Shown: one piece after another, positions 8,669 through 25,300 of the stretch | Layout of the letters: each line of letters opens with the position of its first letter | How positions within the stretch are numbered: the first letter of the stretch is position 1 | Source: Streptomyces sp. Tu6071 | GTDB lineage: Bacteria > Actinomycetota > Actinomycetes > Streptomycetales > Streptomycetaceae | DNA length: 64,000 nt | NCBI RefSeq assembly: GCF_000213055.1 | Contig: NZ_CM001165.1 | Coordinates: 310,001 to 374,000, forward strand | Direction: 5' to 3' | Notes under the pieces: model-generated | The model's input: the letters and a program-made list of their open reading frames with translations, nothing else | Database searches by the model: none | Told to the model about the DNA's origin: nothing | Position numbers and translations under genes: made by a program

Positions 8669-9481
8669 TCACGGGGTGCTCGGCCACGGGCGGCCTCCGG
8701 TCGGCAGGGCGGGGTCCAGGCGCCGGACGAGGGCCGCGACGGCCTCCGTACGACGCGAAGTCAGATAGAAGTGGTCGCCCGCGAAGACGCGGACGCGGGT
8801 GGGGCCGTGGGTCAGCGCGGCCCAGCCGCCGTCCGGCTCCCCGGCCCCGGCGGGGAACTCGGGGTCGCTGTCCCCGGCGAAGACCTCGACGGGGCAGTCC
8901 AGTGGCGGTCTCCGCGCGGGCCGGTAGGTCTCGATGAGCCGGTAGTCGGCGCGTACGCAGCCGAGGACGAGGGGCCGCAGCCCCGGGTCGGCCAGGACCT
9001 CCGCGCTCGTCCCGCCGAGCCTGTCCAGCTCCCGGCACAGCACCTCGTCGTCCTGGAGGTGGACCGTGCCGGTGACGGCCGTCGCGGGGGAACGGCGGCC
9101 CGAGGCGAAGAGGCGGTCCGGCTCGGGCGCCCCGACCGCGCGGAGCGCGTGGGCCAGCTCCCAGGCGACGGCCGAGCCCATGCTGTGCCCGAACAGGGCG
9201 TACGGGCGCCGCGTGTGCGGCGCCATCTCGGCCGCGAGCGCGTCGACGAGCGCGCCCATGTCCGGTGCGAACGGCTCGGCGAAGCGGTCCTCGCGGCCCG
9301 GGTACTGCACGCCCCACAGCTCCACCTCGGGGGGCAGCAGCGCGGCCCAGGCGCGGAAGGAGCCCGCGCCGCCGCCCGCGTGCGGCAGGCAGAAGAGCCG
9401 CCAGCGCGCGGCCGGACGGGGCTGCCAGCAGCGCAGCGCCCCGCGCCGGCCGGTTCCGGCGCGCACCGGCCCGGCGTTCAC
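8669..9481 (-). CDS. Type II thioesterase (GrsT/YbtT-like)
   Basis: External editing thioesterase that removes misloaded groups from the NRPS carrier domains, 270 aa. It shows the alpha/beta-hydrolase nucleophile elbow FGHSMGSAVAWELA with Ser at about residue 100, an acidic residue in FAGDSDPEF, and the catalytic His in FAGDHFYLT. The motif CLPHAGGGAGSF near residues 31-42 is the usual N-terminal signature of this class. Its GTG start overlaps the stop of the P450 gene by 4 bp. It is distinct from the release TE domain at the end of the second NRPS. Confidence 0.92.
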   Translation of the reverse strand: MNAGPVRAGTGRRGALRCWQPRPAARWRLFCLPHAGGGAGSFRAWAALLPPEVELWGVQYPGREDRFAEPFAPDMGALVDALAAEMAPHTRRPYALFGHSMGSAVAWELAHALRAVGAPEPDRLFASGRRSPATAVTGTVHLQDDEVLCRELDRLGGTSAEVLADPGLRPLVLGCVRADYRLIETYRPARRPPLDCPVEVFAGDSDPEFPAGAGEPDGGWAALTHGPTRVRVFAGDHFYLTSRRTEAVAALVRRLDPALPTGGRPWPSTP

Positions 9482-10695
9482 CAGGCCACCATGAGGCGCT
9501 CGATGCCGAAGGTCGCCGAGTCGTGCTTGAAGGCGATCTCCGCCTCGGGTTCGGCGAGCCGCAGGGTCGGGACCCGGCGGATCAGGGTCTCCAGCGCGAC
9601 CTCCAGCTCCAGGCGCGCGAGGTGCTGGCCGACGCACTGGTGGACGCCGTAGCCGAAGGCGACGTGGTGGTTGGCGGGGCGGTGGAAGTCGACGCGCTCG
9701 GGGTGGGGGAACTGCTCCGGGTCGTGGTTGGCGCCCGCGAGGAGCGCGATCACGCCCTCGTCGCGCGGCACCGTGCCGCCGGGGATGTCGATGTCCTCGG
9801 CCGCGACCCGCAGCGGGATCGAGTCGGCGATCGACATGACGCGCAGCAGTTCGTCCACCGCGGCGGGCATGAGCCCGGGGTCGGCGCGCAGCTCGGCGAC
9901 GAGGTCCGGTCGCCGGAGCAGGAGCAGGGTGCTCAGCGCCAGCATGTTCGTGCTCGTCTCGCGGCCCGCGTTGATCGTGATGCCCACGGTCGACAGGAGT
10001 TCGGGCAGGGTGAGGGCGCCGGTGCGCAGGTGCTGGACGACGAGCCGGGACAGGAGGTCGTCGCCGGGGTTCTCCTCGCGGGCGCGGATGAGGTCGGTGA
10101 GGAGGGCGAAGAGCCCGCCGAGCGCTTCGCTCACCTGCTCGGCCGTGCTGTGCCGCGAGCCCGAGATCCGGGTCACGTCGCGGAAGAACTCCAGGTTCTC
10201 GCGCGGGATGCCGAGCAGTTCGCAGATGACGGAGGTGGAGACGGCGTTGGCGTAGAGCGGGACGAAGTCGGCGGGCGCCCCGCCGTCGAGCATCGTGTCC
10301 ACGAGCCCGTCCACGAGCGCCTGTACGGCCGGGCGCATCGCCCGCACCCGCCGGACGGTGAACTCGGGCAGGAGCATGCGGCGGTAGCGCGTGTGCTCGG
10401 GTGCGTCGGTGCGGATGAAGGGCCGCAGCCGGGCACCCACCTCCTGCTCGCCCTCGCCGAGCGCGGGGAAGGCCGGGCGCCGGATGTCGGCGCTCGCGCG
10501 CGGGTCGGCGAGCAGTTCGCGCACGTCCTCGTAGCGCGTGACGACCCAGGCGGGGCGGCCGGTGGGGAGGGTCACCGGGGCCACGGGTTCCTCCGCGCGC
10601 AGTTCCGCGTAGGCGGGAGGCGGCGCGAAGGGGCAGGTGCGGCGGACGGGGAAGTCCCTGGCGCTCGCCTGCGGCGGTTCGTGGGCAGTGGTCAT
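9478..10695 (-). CDS. Cytochrome P450 of the zincophore operon
   Basis: Bacterial class I P450, 405 aa. The heme-binding loop FGYGVHQCVGQHLARLE places the thiolate Cys at about residue 354. The K-helix ExxR is in DELLRVM. The I-helix reads INAGRETSTN, a variant of the A-G-x-E-T pattern. The start chosen is ATG at 10695, which overlaps the preceding stop by 4 bp; the longer open frame lies inside the upstream gene. It presumably hydroxylates or oxidises the zincophore. Electrons may come from the [3Fe-4S] ferredoxin at 33011-33241, the only ferredoxin gene visible in the window. No ferredoxin reductase is seen. Confidence 0.92.
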   Translation of the reverse strand: MTTAHEPPQASARDFPVRRTCPFAPPPAYAELRAEEPVAPVTLPTGRPAWVVTRYEDVRELLADPRASADIRRPAFPALGEGEQEVGARLRPFIRTDAPEHTRYRRMLLPEFTVRRVRAMRPAVQALVDGLVDTMLDGGAPADFVPLYANAVSTSVICELLGIPRENLEFFRDVTRISGSRHSTAEQVSEALGGLFALLTDLIRAREENPGDDLLSRLVVQHLRTGALTLPELLSTVGITINAGRETSTNMLALSTLLLLRRPDLVAELRADPGLMPAAVDELLRVMSIADSIPLRVAAEDIDIPGGTVPRDEGVIALLAGANHDPEQFPHPERVDFHRPANHHVAFGYGVHQCVGQHLARLELEVALETLIRRVPTLRLAEPEAEIAFKHDSATFGIERLMVAW

Positions 10696-12677
10696 CGGGG
10701 AGCCTCGCTGTCGTGGGCGGCGGGATGCCGGTCGGGGGAAGGGGACTTGGTCAGGACCGCGAGCGGGGGTGCTCCGGGCCGGGTGTCGAGCAGGCGGGCG
10801 CGCAGCCCGGACTCCTCCTCGACGGCGCTCAGCCCGAAGGGCCACCAGCGGTGGGTGTCGCGCACTTCGCGCACGGGGGCGGCGGCACCGTCCTCGTGGA
10901 CGCGCCAGGTGCTGTGCAGACGCATCGCGCGGGGTTCACCGGGGTCGGGGGCGCCGGAGAACCACCAGCTGTAGGTGTGCCGCCCGGCGCGTGCCGTCGC
11001 CGTCCGTGTCTCGGCCAGCTCGACGGGCCGCTCCAGGCCCATGAGTTCGACGACGACGGGGCTTTCCGGACCGAGTCGTGGCAGCAATTCCCGCCACAGC
11101 AGGGCACGTTCGCCCGGGTCGAGGTGGCCGAGCACTCCGCACAGGAGGACGGCGCCGAGCCGGTCGGGCAGGTCCAGTTCCGGTGCCCGGTCGGCGGTGA
11201 CGGTGACGCGGGCGCGCAGCTCGGGGTCGCCGAACACCCGGCTGGTGAGGACGGCGCGCATCGCGGTGGCGGGTTCGCTCGCGAAGATCTCGGTGTCCGG
11301 GCGTGCGCGGGCCACGGCTTCCGTGAGCAGGCCCGTGCCCGCGCCGATGTCGGCCACCGGCCCGTACGAGAGGTCGGCGGCGGACAGGAGTGCCGCGACG
11401 GCCGGGGCGCTCGCGGTCGCGGTGTGCGGGGCGGCGACGAGGTCGAAGAACTCGGCGGAGGCGTCATAGGGGGAGCTGTCCCCGGCTCCGGCAGGGTGCG
11501 GGGCGGGCGCGGAGGTGCCCGGCTCGCGTGCGGCCGTCGGCCTGGTGGAGCGGGCCCCGGAACCCCCGCCGCTCAGCGTGTCGGCCGCTCCCGCGTCCGT
11601 CTCCCGGGGGAACAGCGTCTCGACCGGGAGCGGGCGCGGGGGTGCGGGGCGGACGAGTTCGGGCGGGCCGAGGCGGGTGGCGAGCGCGGACCAGATGCGG
11701 CACACGGTCAGGTCGTACTGCGCGCCCGCGAGCGGGTCGGCGCGCTCCGCCACGGCCGCGCGCATCCCGTCGAGAGCCAGCCCCAGGGCGTCCGGCCACA
11801 GCCGGGTGAAGACCTCGCGGAAGGAGCCGGTCTCCCCCCGCACCGAGGTCGTCGCGCGCTCCAGCGGCTCCGTGCCCGGCCCGTCGAGGACGAAGCGGTG
11901 CCCGGCGTCGCGGGCGACGTGGAGCCGGGGGCTCCACAGCACGGGCCCGTGGGTGTCGGCGAGGGTCAGGACACCGCCCTCGGTGCCGAGCGAGACGCGG
12001 TGCCAGTGCAGGGCGTGGTTGTCCCGGTCGCCGGGGTCGAGCTGGTTCTGCACGCGCAGCGTGAGCGGGACGCCCGCGAGCGTGCCGCTCACCGTCTGGA
12101 ACGGCCGGCCGGGGCGCGCGGGTCCCTCGTCGAAGGCCCACGGTCGCAGCGCTCCGAGCGCCCGCCCGAGGATGTCCACGAGCGGGTGCATGAGGTGGAC
12201 CGGGCTCGCCGCGTCCACGAAGAGCGGCTGCTGCCGCTCCCGCAGCCGCCGCGCCGCCGCGAGGAAGCGGCGTACCGGCGCGACGTGCGGGTAGTGCGTG
12301 TTGACCCGGTAGTGCACGCCCCTCCGACGGGCGAGGCGCAGGCAGCGTGTCATCTCGTCCAGGTGCACCGGGTGCTCCTGCAGGACGTGCACGCCCCGGT
12401 CGAGCAGCGCGAGCGCCAGCTCCGTGCCCTCGCCGCCCGAGATCGTGGAACCCACCGCGACGCAGGCGAGGTCGATGTCGTCGGGCAGCATGCCCACCTC
12501 GGTGTGGTGCGGGACGCCGTGGCGTTCCGCGAGCGCGCGGGAGGCGGCGGAGCCCCGGCTGAGCACGCCCGCGAGGACGAACCCGGGTCGTGCGCGCACC
12601 GCCTCCGCGTAGAAGCGCCCGAAGTTCGTGCCGCAGACGAGGACGCGCAGCGGGGAGGCCGCGGGAGTGCCGCTCAC
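10692..12677 (-). CDS. Thiazolinyl-imide reductase fused to a SAM methyltransferase
   Basis: A 661-aa two-domain protein. Residues ~1-365 are a Gfo/Idh/MocA-like reductase of the YbtU/Irp3/PchG type: a dinucleotide-binding start RVLVCGTNFGRFYAEAV, then CVAVGSTISGGEG, LQEHPVH and RVNTHYPHVAPVRR. This family uses NADPH to reduce a carrier-bound thiazoline to thiazolidine. Residues ~366-420 are an Ala/Pro/Gly/Thr-rich linker. Residues ~421-661 are a methyltransferase with the SAM loop VADIGAGTGLLTEA, closely related to the stand-alone enzyme at 7876-8604. The frame is open across the junction and I see no internal start at the linker, so the fusion looks real. Both ends overlap neighbours by 4 bp. 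Reduction followed by N-methylation is an attractive inference. Confidence 0.88.
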   Translation of the reverse strand: MSGTPAASPLRVLVCGTNFGRFYAEAVRARPGFVLAGVLSRGSAASRALAERHGVPHHTEVGMLPDDIDLACVAVGSTISGGEGTELALALLDRGVHVLQEHPVHLDEMTRCLRLARRRGVHYRVNTHYPHVAPVRRFLAAARRLRERQQPLFVDAASPVHLMHPLVDILGRALGALRPWAFDEGPARPGRPFQTVSGTLAGVPLTLRVQNQLDPGDRDNHALHWHRVSLGTEGGVLTLADTHGPVLWSPRLHVARDAGHRFVLDGPGTEPLERATTSVRGETGSFREVFTRLWPDALGLALDGMRAAVAERADPLAGAQYDLTVCRIWSALATRLGPPELVRPAPPRPLPVETLFPRETDAGAADTLSGGGSGARSTRPTAAREPGTSAPAPHPAGAGDSSPYDASAEFFDLVAAPHTATASAPAVAALLSAADLSYGPVADIGAGTGLLTEAVARARPDTEIFASEPATAMRAVLTSRVFGDPELRARVTVTADRAPELDLPDRLGAVLLCGVLGHLDPGERALLWRELLPRLGPESPVVVELMGLERPVELAETRTATARAGRHTYSWWFSGAPDPGEPRAMRLHSTWRVHEDGAAAPVREVRDTHRWWPFGLSAVEEESGLRARLLDTRPGAPPLAVLTKSPSPDRHPAAHDSEAPR

Positions 12678-13842
12678 AGTTCCCCCTCCTCTTCCGCGTC
12701 CCGCCCGGCCGCCGCCGGGCGGCCCGGGTCGGGCGCGTCCCGTACGAGGACGTCGACGGCGCCGAGGGCCACGAGGCCGCTCACGACCTCCTCCGGGTCG
12801 AGCACGTCGCACGCGAAGTGCGTGCCCGGCGGTACGGCGCCGCGCGCGACGGCGTCGGCCGCGAGGGCGCCCACCGCGCCGGTCAGCCGGTAGCTGCTGG
12901 TGGTGCGCAGCCGCAGCCGCCGCTCCGCCGGGACCCCGCCCGACGTGCCGGTGAGGCGGAACTCCATGGCGTAGTACGGGGAGCGCCCCGCGAGGTCCAC
13001 GGCGGCGGCGCGGCTCAGCCGCTCCTCCAGGGGCCGGGGCTCCTCGCCCGCGGCGAGCGCGGCGGGCAGGGCGGTGAGCACGGCGTGGACCCGGGAGCCC
13101 GGGTGCACGTTCCACCAGTCGGCGCGCTCCAGGCCGAGCGCGCCCGCGAGCCGCACCGTCTCCTCGCCGAGGAGGGGCACGAGGGCGACTCTGCCGGGGA
13201 AGCCCGGCACCGTCGCGTCCCGCTCGGCCCGCAGGACGCGGGAGGCGCGGCGTCCGCCGCGTACCGCCGCGAGCGCCTCGCCGTAGGCGGCGCCCGCCGG
13301 GCCGCCGGAGGTGAGCGAGAGGACGAGGTCGGCCGCGACCGTCGGCGAGCAGGGCTCCAGGCCCCCGCAGTACGCCTCCAGGGCGGCGGTCGTGTCCAGT
13401 TCGCGTGCCGCCAGGCGCGGCAGGAGGCTCGACAGTCCCGGCAGCGTTCCCGCCGACAGGACCACCGCGCGGCGGGCGGCTTCGGGCAGGGGCCGTGCGT
13501 TCAGTTCCTCGGCGGCGGGGTCGTCGCCCGCCACGTCCACGCAGTGCGCCCCGGCGGCGAGCGCCGCGCGGGCCGCCGTGGCCCCGAACCGGTAGGTCGG
13601 GCCGGCGCAGTTGAGCACGACGTCGCAGTCCGACACGAAGGCGGCGAGCGCGGCGGGGTCCTTCATGTCGGTGGGCACGACGCGTCCCCGCCCGTCGAGT
13701 TCCGCGGCGAGCACGGCGCGCAGAGGTTCCTCGGCGCGTCCGCCGAGGCGCAGTCCCGTGCGGCCGAGGTCGCGCAGCGCGCGCACGGCGGCGCGGCCGA
13801 CGGCGCCCGAGGCTCCGAGCACCCCGATCGTCTCCGTCCCGT

Positions 13843-13846
<4 letters not shown>
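12674..13846 (-). CDS. Saccharopine-dehydrogenase-like NAD(P)-binding protein
   Basis: 390 aa. The N-terminus is a Rossmann domain with GVLGASGAVGRAAVRAL, and residues around VVLNCAGPTYRFG and AHCVDVAGD match the saccharopine dehydrogenase / trans-acting enoyl-reductase-like family. Later features include SAGTLPGLSSLLP and a C-terminal substrate domain. The last ~20 residues are acidic. GTG at 13846 overlaps the NRPS stop by 4 bp and the stop overlaps the reductase fusion, so it is firmly inside the operon. Its reaction is not known to me. It could be a second oxidoreductase acting on the heterocycle chain or provide a modified building block. It is not similar to the imide reductase next to it. 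Confidence 0.8.
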
Positions 13847-19355
<5,509 letters not shown>

Positions 19356-19359
<4 letters not shown>

Positions 19360-22300
19360 AGCTCTCCGCTCTCGGTGTCGGTCGCCTGTGCGGCGACGCT
19401 CGTGCTGATGTCGGCCGCGAGGGCGGCGAGGTCCGGGGCCGCGAGGAGGCGGCGCACGGGGAAGGGGATGCCGAAGCGGCGGCCCACGGCGGCGACGAGC
19501 CGCATCGCGGTGAGGCTGTCGCCTCCGGCGGCGAAGAAGTCGGCGTGCCGGTCGTGCGCGGTGCCGGGCAGACAGGACTCCCACAGCGCGGCGACCTCCG
19601 TCTCGACGCCGGGGCGGGGTGGCGCGACCGCCGTGCCGGGGGCGGGCTCGTACCGCTCGGCGCGGGCGAGGAGCGCGGCGCGGTCCACCTTGCCGTTGCC
19701 GGTGAGCGGCAGCGCGTCAAGGAAGTGGAGCCGCCCGGGTACCGCGTGCGCGGCGAGCCGGGTGCGCAGGCCGGTGAGGACCCGCTCGGCGAAGCCGTCC
19801 GCGTCGCCCGCGTCCTCTCCCCCGGCGGGCGCGCCCGCGTCCTCGTCCCGTACGGCGAAGGCCACGAGGCGGCGCGCCGTACGGGGTCCCGCGCCGACGA
19901 CGGCGGCCCGCGCGATGCCCGGCCGGGCCTCCAGCGCGGCCTCGACCTCACCGGCCTCGACGCGGTGCCCGGAGATCTTCAGCTGGGAGTCGCGCCGGCC
20001 CAGGAACTCGATGAGGCCGCCGGGCCTGAACCGGCCGACGTCCCCGGTGCGGTACCAGCGCCGCCCGTCCCGTACCGGGAACTTGCGAGCCGTCAGCTCC
20101 GGGTCGCCGAGGTAGCCCTCGGCCAGCCCGCGACCGCCGATCCACAGTTCGCCGGGAACCCAGTCCGGGCAGTCGCGCCCGGCCTCGTCCACGACCCCGT
20201 ACTCCTGTCCGGTGAGGGGCCTGCCGTACGGGATCGACGGCCAGCCGGGGAGCGGCGTGGAGACGGTGTACGTGTTGGACCACACGGCGGCCTCCGTGGC
20301 GCCGCCCATGGCGACGAAGCGGCAGCCGTCCGCCGTGCGCGCTCGCAGGCGTCCCGGCAGGTCGAGGCCGATCCAGTCGCCCGAGACGAGCGCCGTGCGC
20401 AGGCCGAGCAGGTCCGCGGGCGGGCCCCCGCCGTGTTCGTCGGCGTCGAGGAGCAGCCCGAGCAGGGCGGGCACCGTGTTCCACACGGTGACGTCGAAGC
20501 GGCGCACGAGGTCCGGCCAGCGGGCGGGGTCGCTCCGGTCCTCCTCGGTCGGCAGCAGCAGCGAGCCGCCCGCCGAGAGGAGGCCGAAGACGTCGTAGAC
20601 CGCGAGGTCGAAGTCGAGCGCGGAGAGCGCGAGGACGCGGTCCCGCGCGCGGACGCCGTGGCGCCCGCTGACGTCGGCGAGGGTGTTCCAGGCGGCGGCG
20701 TGCGAGACGCTCACGCCCTTCGGCTCGCCCGTCGACCCGGAGGTGAAGACGACGTAGGCGGGCGTGTCCGGGGCGGGGAGCACGGGGGCGGCGAGCGGGG
20801 CGTGGGCGAGCGCCCGCGCCGGGGTGAGCACGCCCGGCCCGTCCTCGTCGGCGACGGTCACGCGGACACCGGCGAGGGCGTGCACCCGGGCGCGCCGGTG
20901 GGCGGGCTGTCCGGGGCCCAGGGGTACGAGCACGGCCCCCGCGGCGAGGACTCCGAGCACCGCGGCCACCTGTGCCGGGCTCTTCGGGAGGCTCACGGCG
21001 ACCCGTTCGCCCTCGCGCACCCCGTGTGCCCGGAGTGCGGCGGCCGTGCGCAGCGCGTCCTGGGCGAGCCGCGCGTAGCTCGTGCGCGTGCCGTCCGGGG
21101 TGACGAGCGCGGTGCGGGCGGGTGCGGCGGCGGCGTGCGTGAAGAAGGTCTCGTGCAGGGTGCGCGGGGCGACCGGGGGCCCGGCGGCCTCGGCCGCGGC
21201 CTTTCGGCGTGCCTCTCCCTGCGCCGTCGGTACGAGAGCGGGCACGGGGGCGTCCCAGTCGCCGTCCGCGAGGTGGTCCAGGAGTTCCGCGTACGCGGCG
21301 AACATGGCGTCCAGGACGCCTTCGTGGAAGAGGTCGTCCACGGCGTCCCACGTCACGACGAGGGCCCCGTCCTCCTCGGTGACCTGGTTGTCCAGGCACA
21401 CCTGCGGCGACTGCGACAGGCCCCAGACCTTCGGCGGGAAGCTCGTCGCGGGGCCCGAGAGCGAGGCGTCGCCGACCCCGAGGGCTCCGGTGAAGACGAC
21501 GGCGGCGCCGGGCCACGGGCGGCGCGCGGTCTCGCGCAGCAGCCAGGCGACGGGCACGTCCTGGTGGTCCAGGTCGGCGGCCTGCCGCGCCTGCGTCTCG
21601 CGCAGCCGCTCCAGCCAGCTCGCCGCCGCGCGCCGGTAGGCGGCGGGCGCGAGCGAGGTGAAGTCCCCGAGGACGCGGTGGACGTCGGGGTGCACCTCGC
21701 GCCGGTTGAAGAGCGTGAGGGTCACCGCGACCGCGTCGGCCCCGCTCCACGCCGCGAGGACCTCCCCGTACGCGGCGAACAGCACGGTCGCCGGGGTGAG
21801 TCCGTGCCGGGCGGCGCACTCCTTGACGGCGCGCCAGCGCCCGGCGGCGAGCTTCAGGCGGCGCCGCGTGAAGCGCGGCTCGTCCAGGAGCGCGGGCTCG
21901 GTGGCGAGGGGCAGCTCCGGGGCGGGCGGCAGTTCCGCGAGCCTGCCGCTCCAGTGCTCCCGCGCCCGCGCGACCGTCGCGGGGTCGGGTGCCAGGCTTG
22001 TCAGGTAGTCGCGGAAGGTGAGCGAGAGCGGCGGGAGGCTCGCGTCCGGGTCGTCGTAGAGGGTGTTCAGCTCCGCGTACAGCGTCGTGAGGGAGAGCGC
22101 GTCGAGCACCAGGTAGTCGAGGCCCACCGCGAGGCGGGTCCTGGTGCGGCCGTCCTCGCCCGGGTAGCGGAGCGCCGCGAGGGCGAAGAGCGGCCAGGAG
22201 CCCGGGTCGCGGACCTGCCGCGACATGCGTTCCCGCAGCGCGGCGAGCGCGGTGTCCGCCCCGGCGGCGTCCGTCTCCTCGACGGCGACGCGTACGTCCG

Positions 22301-25300
22301 GCACCGATGCGCGCACGCGCTGGGTGCCGTCCTCGGCGACGACGGCACGCAGCATCCCGTGGCGGCGCACGAGGCGGTTCCAGGCGCGGGCGAGGCGGTC
22401 GAGGTCCACGTCGGGGCCGTCGAACTCGCTGTAGTGCCAGGTGCCGACCCCGCCGAGGGCGAAGCCGGAGTCACGGCCCCTCAGGTACGCGGTCTGCACG
22501 TCGGTGAGCGGGAACGGTTCGTGGGCGTGCGCCGGTGCGGCGACGGGGGCGGCGAGGACGGGCCCCCGGGCGGGCGGCGCGAGGCGCGCGGCGAAGTCCC
22601 GCAGCGCGGGCGCGGCGAAGAGCGCGGCGACACCCGCGTCGGCGAAACCGGCCGCGCGCAGCCGTCCCACGACCCGGGTGGCGAGGAGCGAGTCGCCGCC
22701 GAGCGCGAAGAAGCTGTCGTCCCTGCCGACCCGTTCCACCGCGAGGAGTTCCCTCCACACGGCGGCCACGGCTTCCTCGGCGGGGCCCGCGGGTGCCTCG
22801 CGCGCCTGCCGCCGGTCGCGGGCGTGCGCGGCGAGGAGGCGGGCGACGGCGGCCCGGTCCGGCTTGCCGTTGGGGGTCAGCGGCAGCGCGTCCCGGACGA
22901 GGACGGTCTCGGGCACCATGTGGCGGAGGAGCCGCTGGCCCGCCCGTTCGCGCACCTGCTCCGGCAGGGGGACGCCGCCGTCCGGCGCAGGGGTGACGAG
23001 AGCGGCGAGCCTGCGGGCCGGCTCCTCGATGACGACGGCGACGGCGCGCAGCACCGAGGGGTCCGCCTCCAGGGCGGACTCGACCTCGCCGAGTTCGATG
23101 CGGTGCCCGCCGATCTTCACCTGGTGGTCCGCGCGCCCGAGGAACTCCAGGACCCCGTCGGGGCGGTAGCGCGCGAGGTCCCCGCTGCGGTACCAGCGCT
23201 CCCCGTCGTGCTCCACGAACCGTTCGGCGGTGCGTTCCGGGTCGCCCCGGTAGCCGGTGGCGACGCCGGGGCCGCCGATCCACAACTCGCCGGGAACGAG
23301 GTCGGGACAGTCGTACCCGTGGAGGTCCACGACCCGTGCGCGCATGTTGCGCAAGGGGGTCCCGTAGGGCACGGAGACCCAGTCGGGGTCCACCTCGTCC
23401 ACCTCGAAGACGGTCGAGTGGACGGCCGCCTCGGTCATGCCGCCGAGCGCCACGAAGCGGCAGCCGGGTACGAGGGCGCGCAGCCGCGCCGGCTGGTCGA
23501 GGCCGATCCAGTCGCCGCCGAGCAGCGCGAGCCGCGGGGTGCTCCCGAGCCCGGTGTCCGCTCCGGCCGCGAGGAGGAGATCGAGGACGGCGGGCACGCA
23601 CTGGAGGAGCGTGACGCCGTGGCCGCGGACGAGGGCGGTCCAGTGGTGGGCGTCCTTGCGGTGTTCCTCGCCGACGACCACGACCGCGCCGCCCGCCGAG
23701 AGCGGGGCGAAGAGGTCGAAGGCCGCGAGGTCGAAGTCGAGCGCGGAGAGGGCGAGGGTGCGGTCCCCGGGCCCGACGGCGAACCGTTCGCCGAGGGCTT
23801 CGAGCGTGTTGACGACGGCTCGGTGCGGGACCTCGACGCCCTTGGGGACGCCGGTCGAGCCGGAGGTGAACAGGAGGTAGGCGGGGCTCTCCGGTCCCGG
23901 TGCGGCGATCTCGGCGGCCGGGTGCTCGGCGGCGGCCTGGTCGAGCGTCAGGACGGTGAGGCCGGGGACCGCCCGGCACAGCCGCGCGTGCTCCGGGTCG
24001 GTCAGGACCAGGCGGGCCCCCGCGGTCTCGTGGACGCGTCGCCGCCGTACGGCGGGCTGCTCGATGCCGACGGGCGCGTAGCAGGCCCCGGCCGCGAGCA
24101 CGCCGAGCACGGCGACGACCTGGGCGGCCCCCTTGGGCAGGGTGAGCGCCACGGTGTCGCCCTCGGTGACCCCGTGCCGCCGCAGCAGCGTCGTCACCCG
24201 GCGGGCCGCGTCGGCCAGTTCGCCGTAGCTCAGCCGCGTGCCGTCCTCGCGCACGACCGCGAGCCGACCGGGGTGCTCGGCGGCGTGCCGGAAGAACGGC
24301 GCGTGCAGCGGCTCTCCGGACTCGGGCACGCGGGCAGGCGCCGCCGCCTCGCGCGCGGCGAGCACCGCGGCCGGGACGAGCGGGCCGACCGGCCGCTCCC
24401 AGGCGCTCTCGTCCTCGGTGAGCGAGGTGAGCAGGGCGCGGTACGCGGCGAAGGCGGCGTCGGGGACGCCGGGTGCGAGGACTCCGTCCCGTACGTCCCA
24501 GTTGAGCAGGAGCCCGCCGTCCAGCTCGGTCACCTGCGCGTCGAGGACGACCTGCGGCCCCTGCGAGATGATCCACACCGGGCGCCCGAAGACCTCCTGG
24601 ACCCCGGGGGTGAAGATCTCGCCGAGCCCGAGGGCGCTCGTGTAGACGACGGGCGCGAGGACGGGCGAGCCCTCGGTGCGCGTGAGGTCGCGCAGGACCT
24701 CGACGCCGCCGTACGCGCCGTGCGCGACGCCCGCCCGGATGCCGTCCTGCACGCGGCGGGCGTGCGCGAGGAACGACCCGGATGCGGTCAGGTTTACGTC
24801 GAGCAGGAGCGAGGAGCTGAAGTCGCCGACGAGGGAGGCGACATCGGGGGTGAACAGTTCGCGGTCGAAGAGGGGGAGGTTGAGCAGGAAGCGGCGGTTG
24901 CCGCTCCAGGCCGCGAGGACTTCGGCGAAGGCGGTGGCGAGGGCGGCTGCCGGGGTCAGGCCGTGCTGCCCGGCCCGTGCGGCGAGCGCGTCCTTCCGCT
25001 CCGGGGCGATCCAGTGGTGCAGCCGCCGCGCGTGCGTGAGCGCGGTGTCGCCGGCCGCGACGGGGCGGGTCAGCGGAACGGTCGTCGGGGGTTCGGGCGC
25101 GCGGGGCAGCCCGGCGAGCCGGTCGTGCCACCACGCGCGGTCCGCCGCGCGCTTCGCGGCCGTGCCGGGGTCGGCGGCGCGTGCGGCGAGGTAGTCGCGG
25201 TAGGTCAGGGAGAGCGGCGGCAGCGGCAGGTCGGGGTGCGTGTACAGGTGGCGCAGGTCGGCGAGGAGGACGCGCAGGCTCAGGGCGTCCCCGGCCATCA

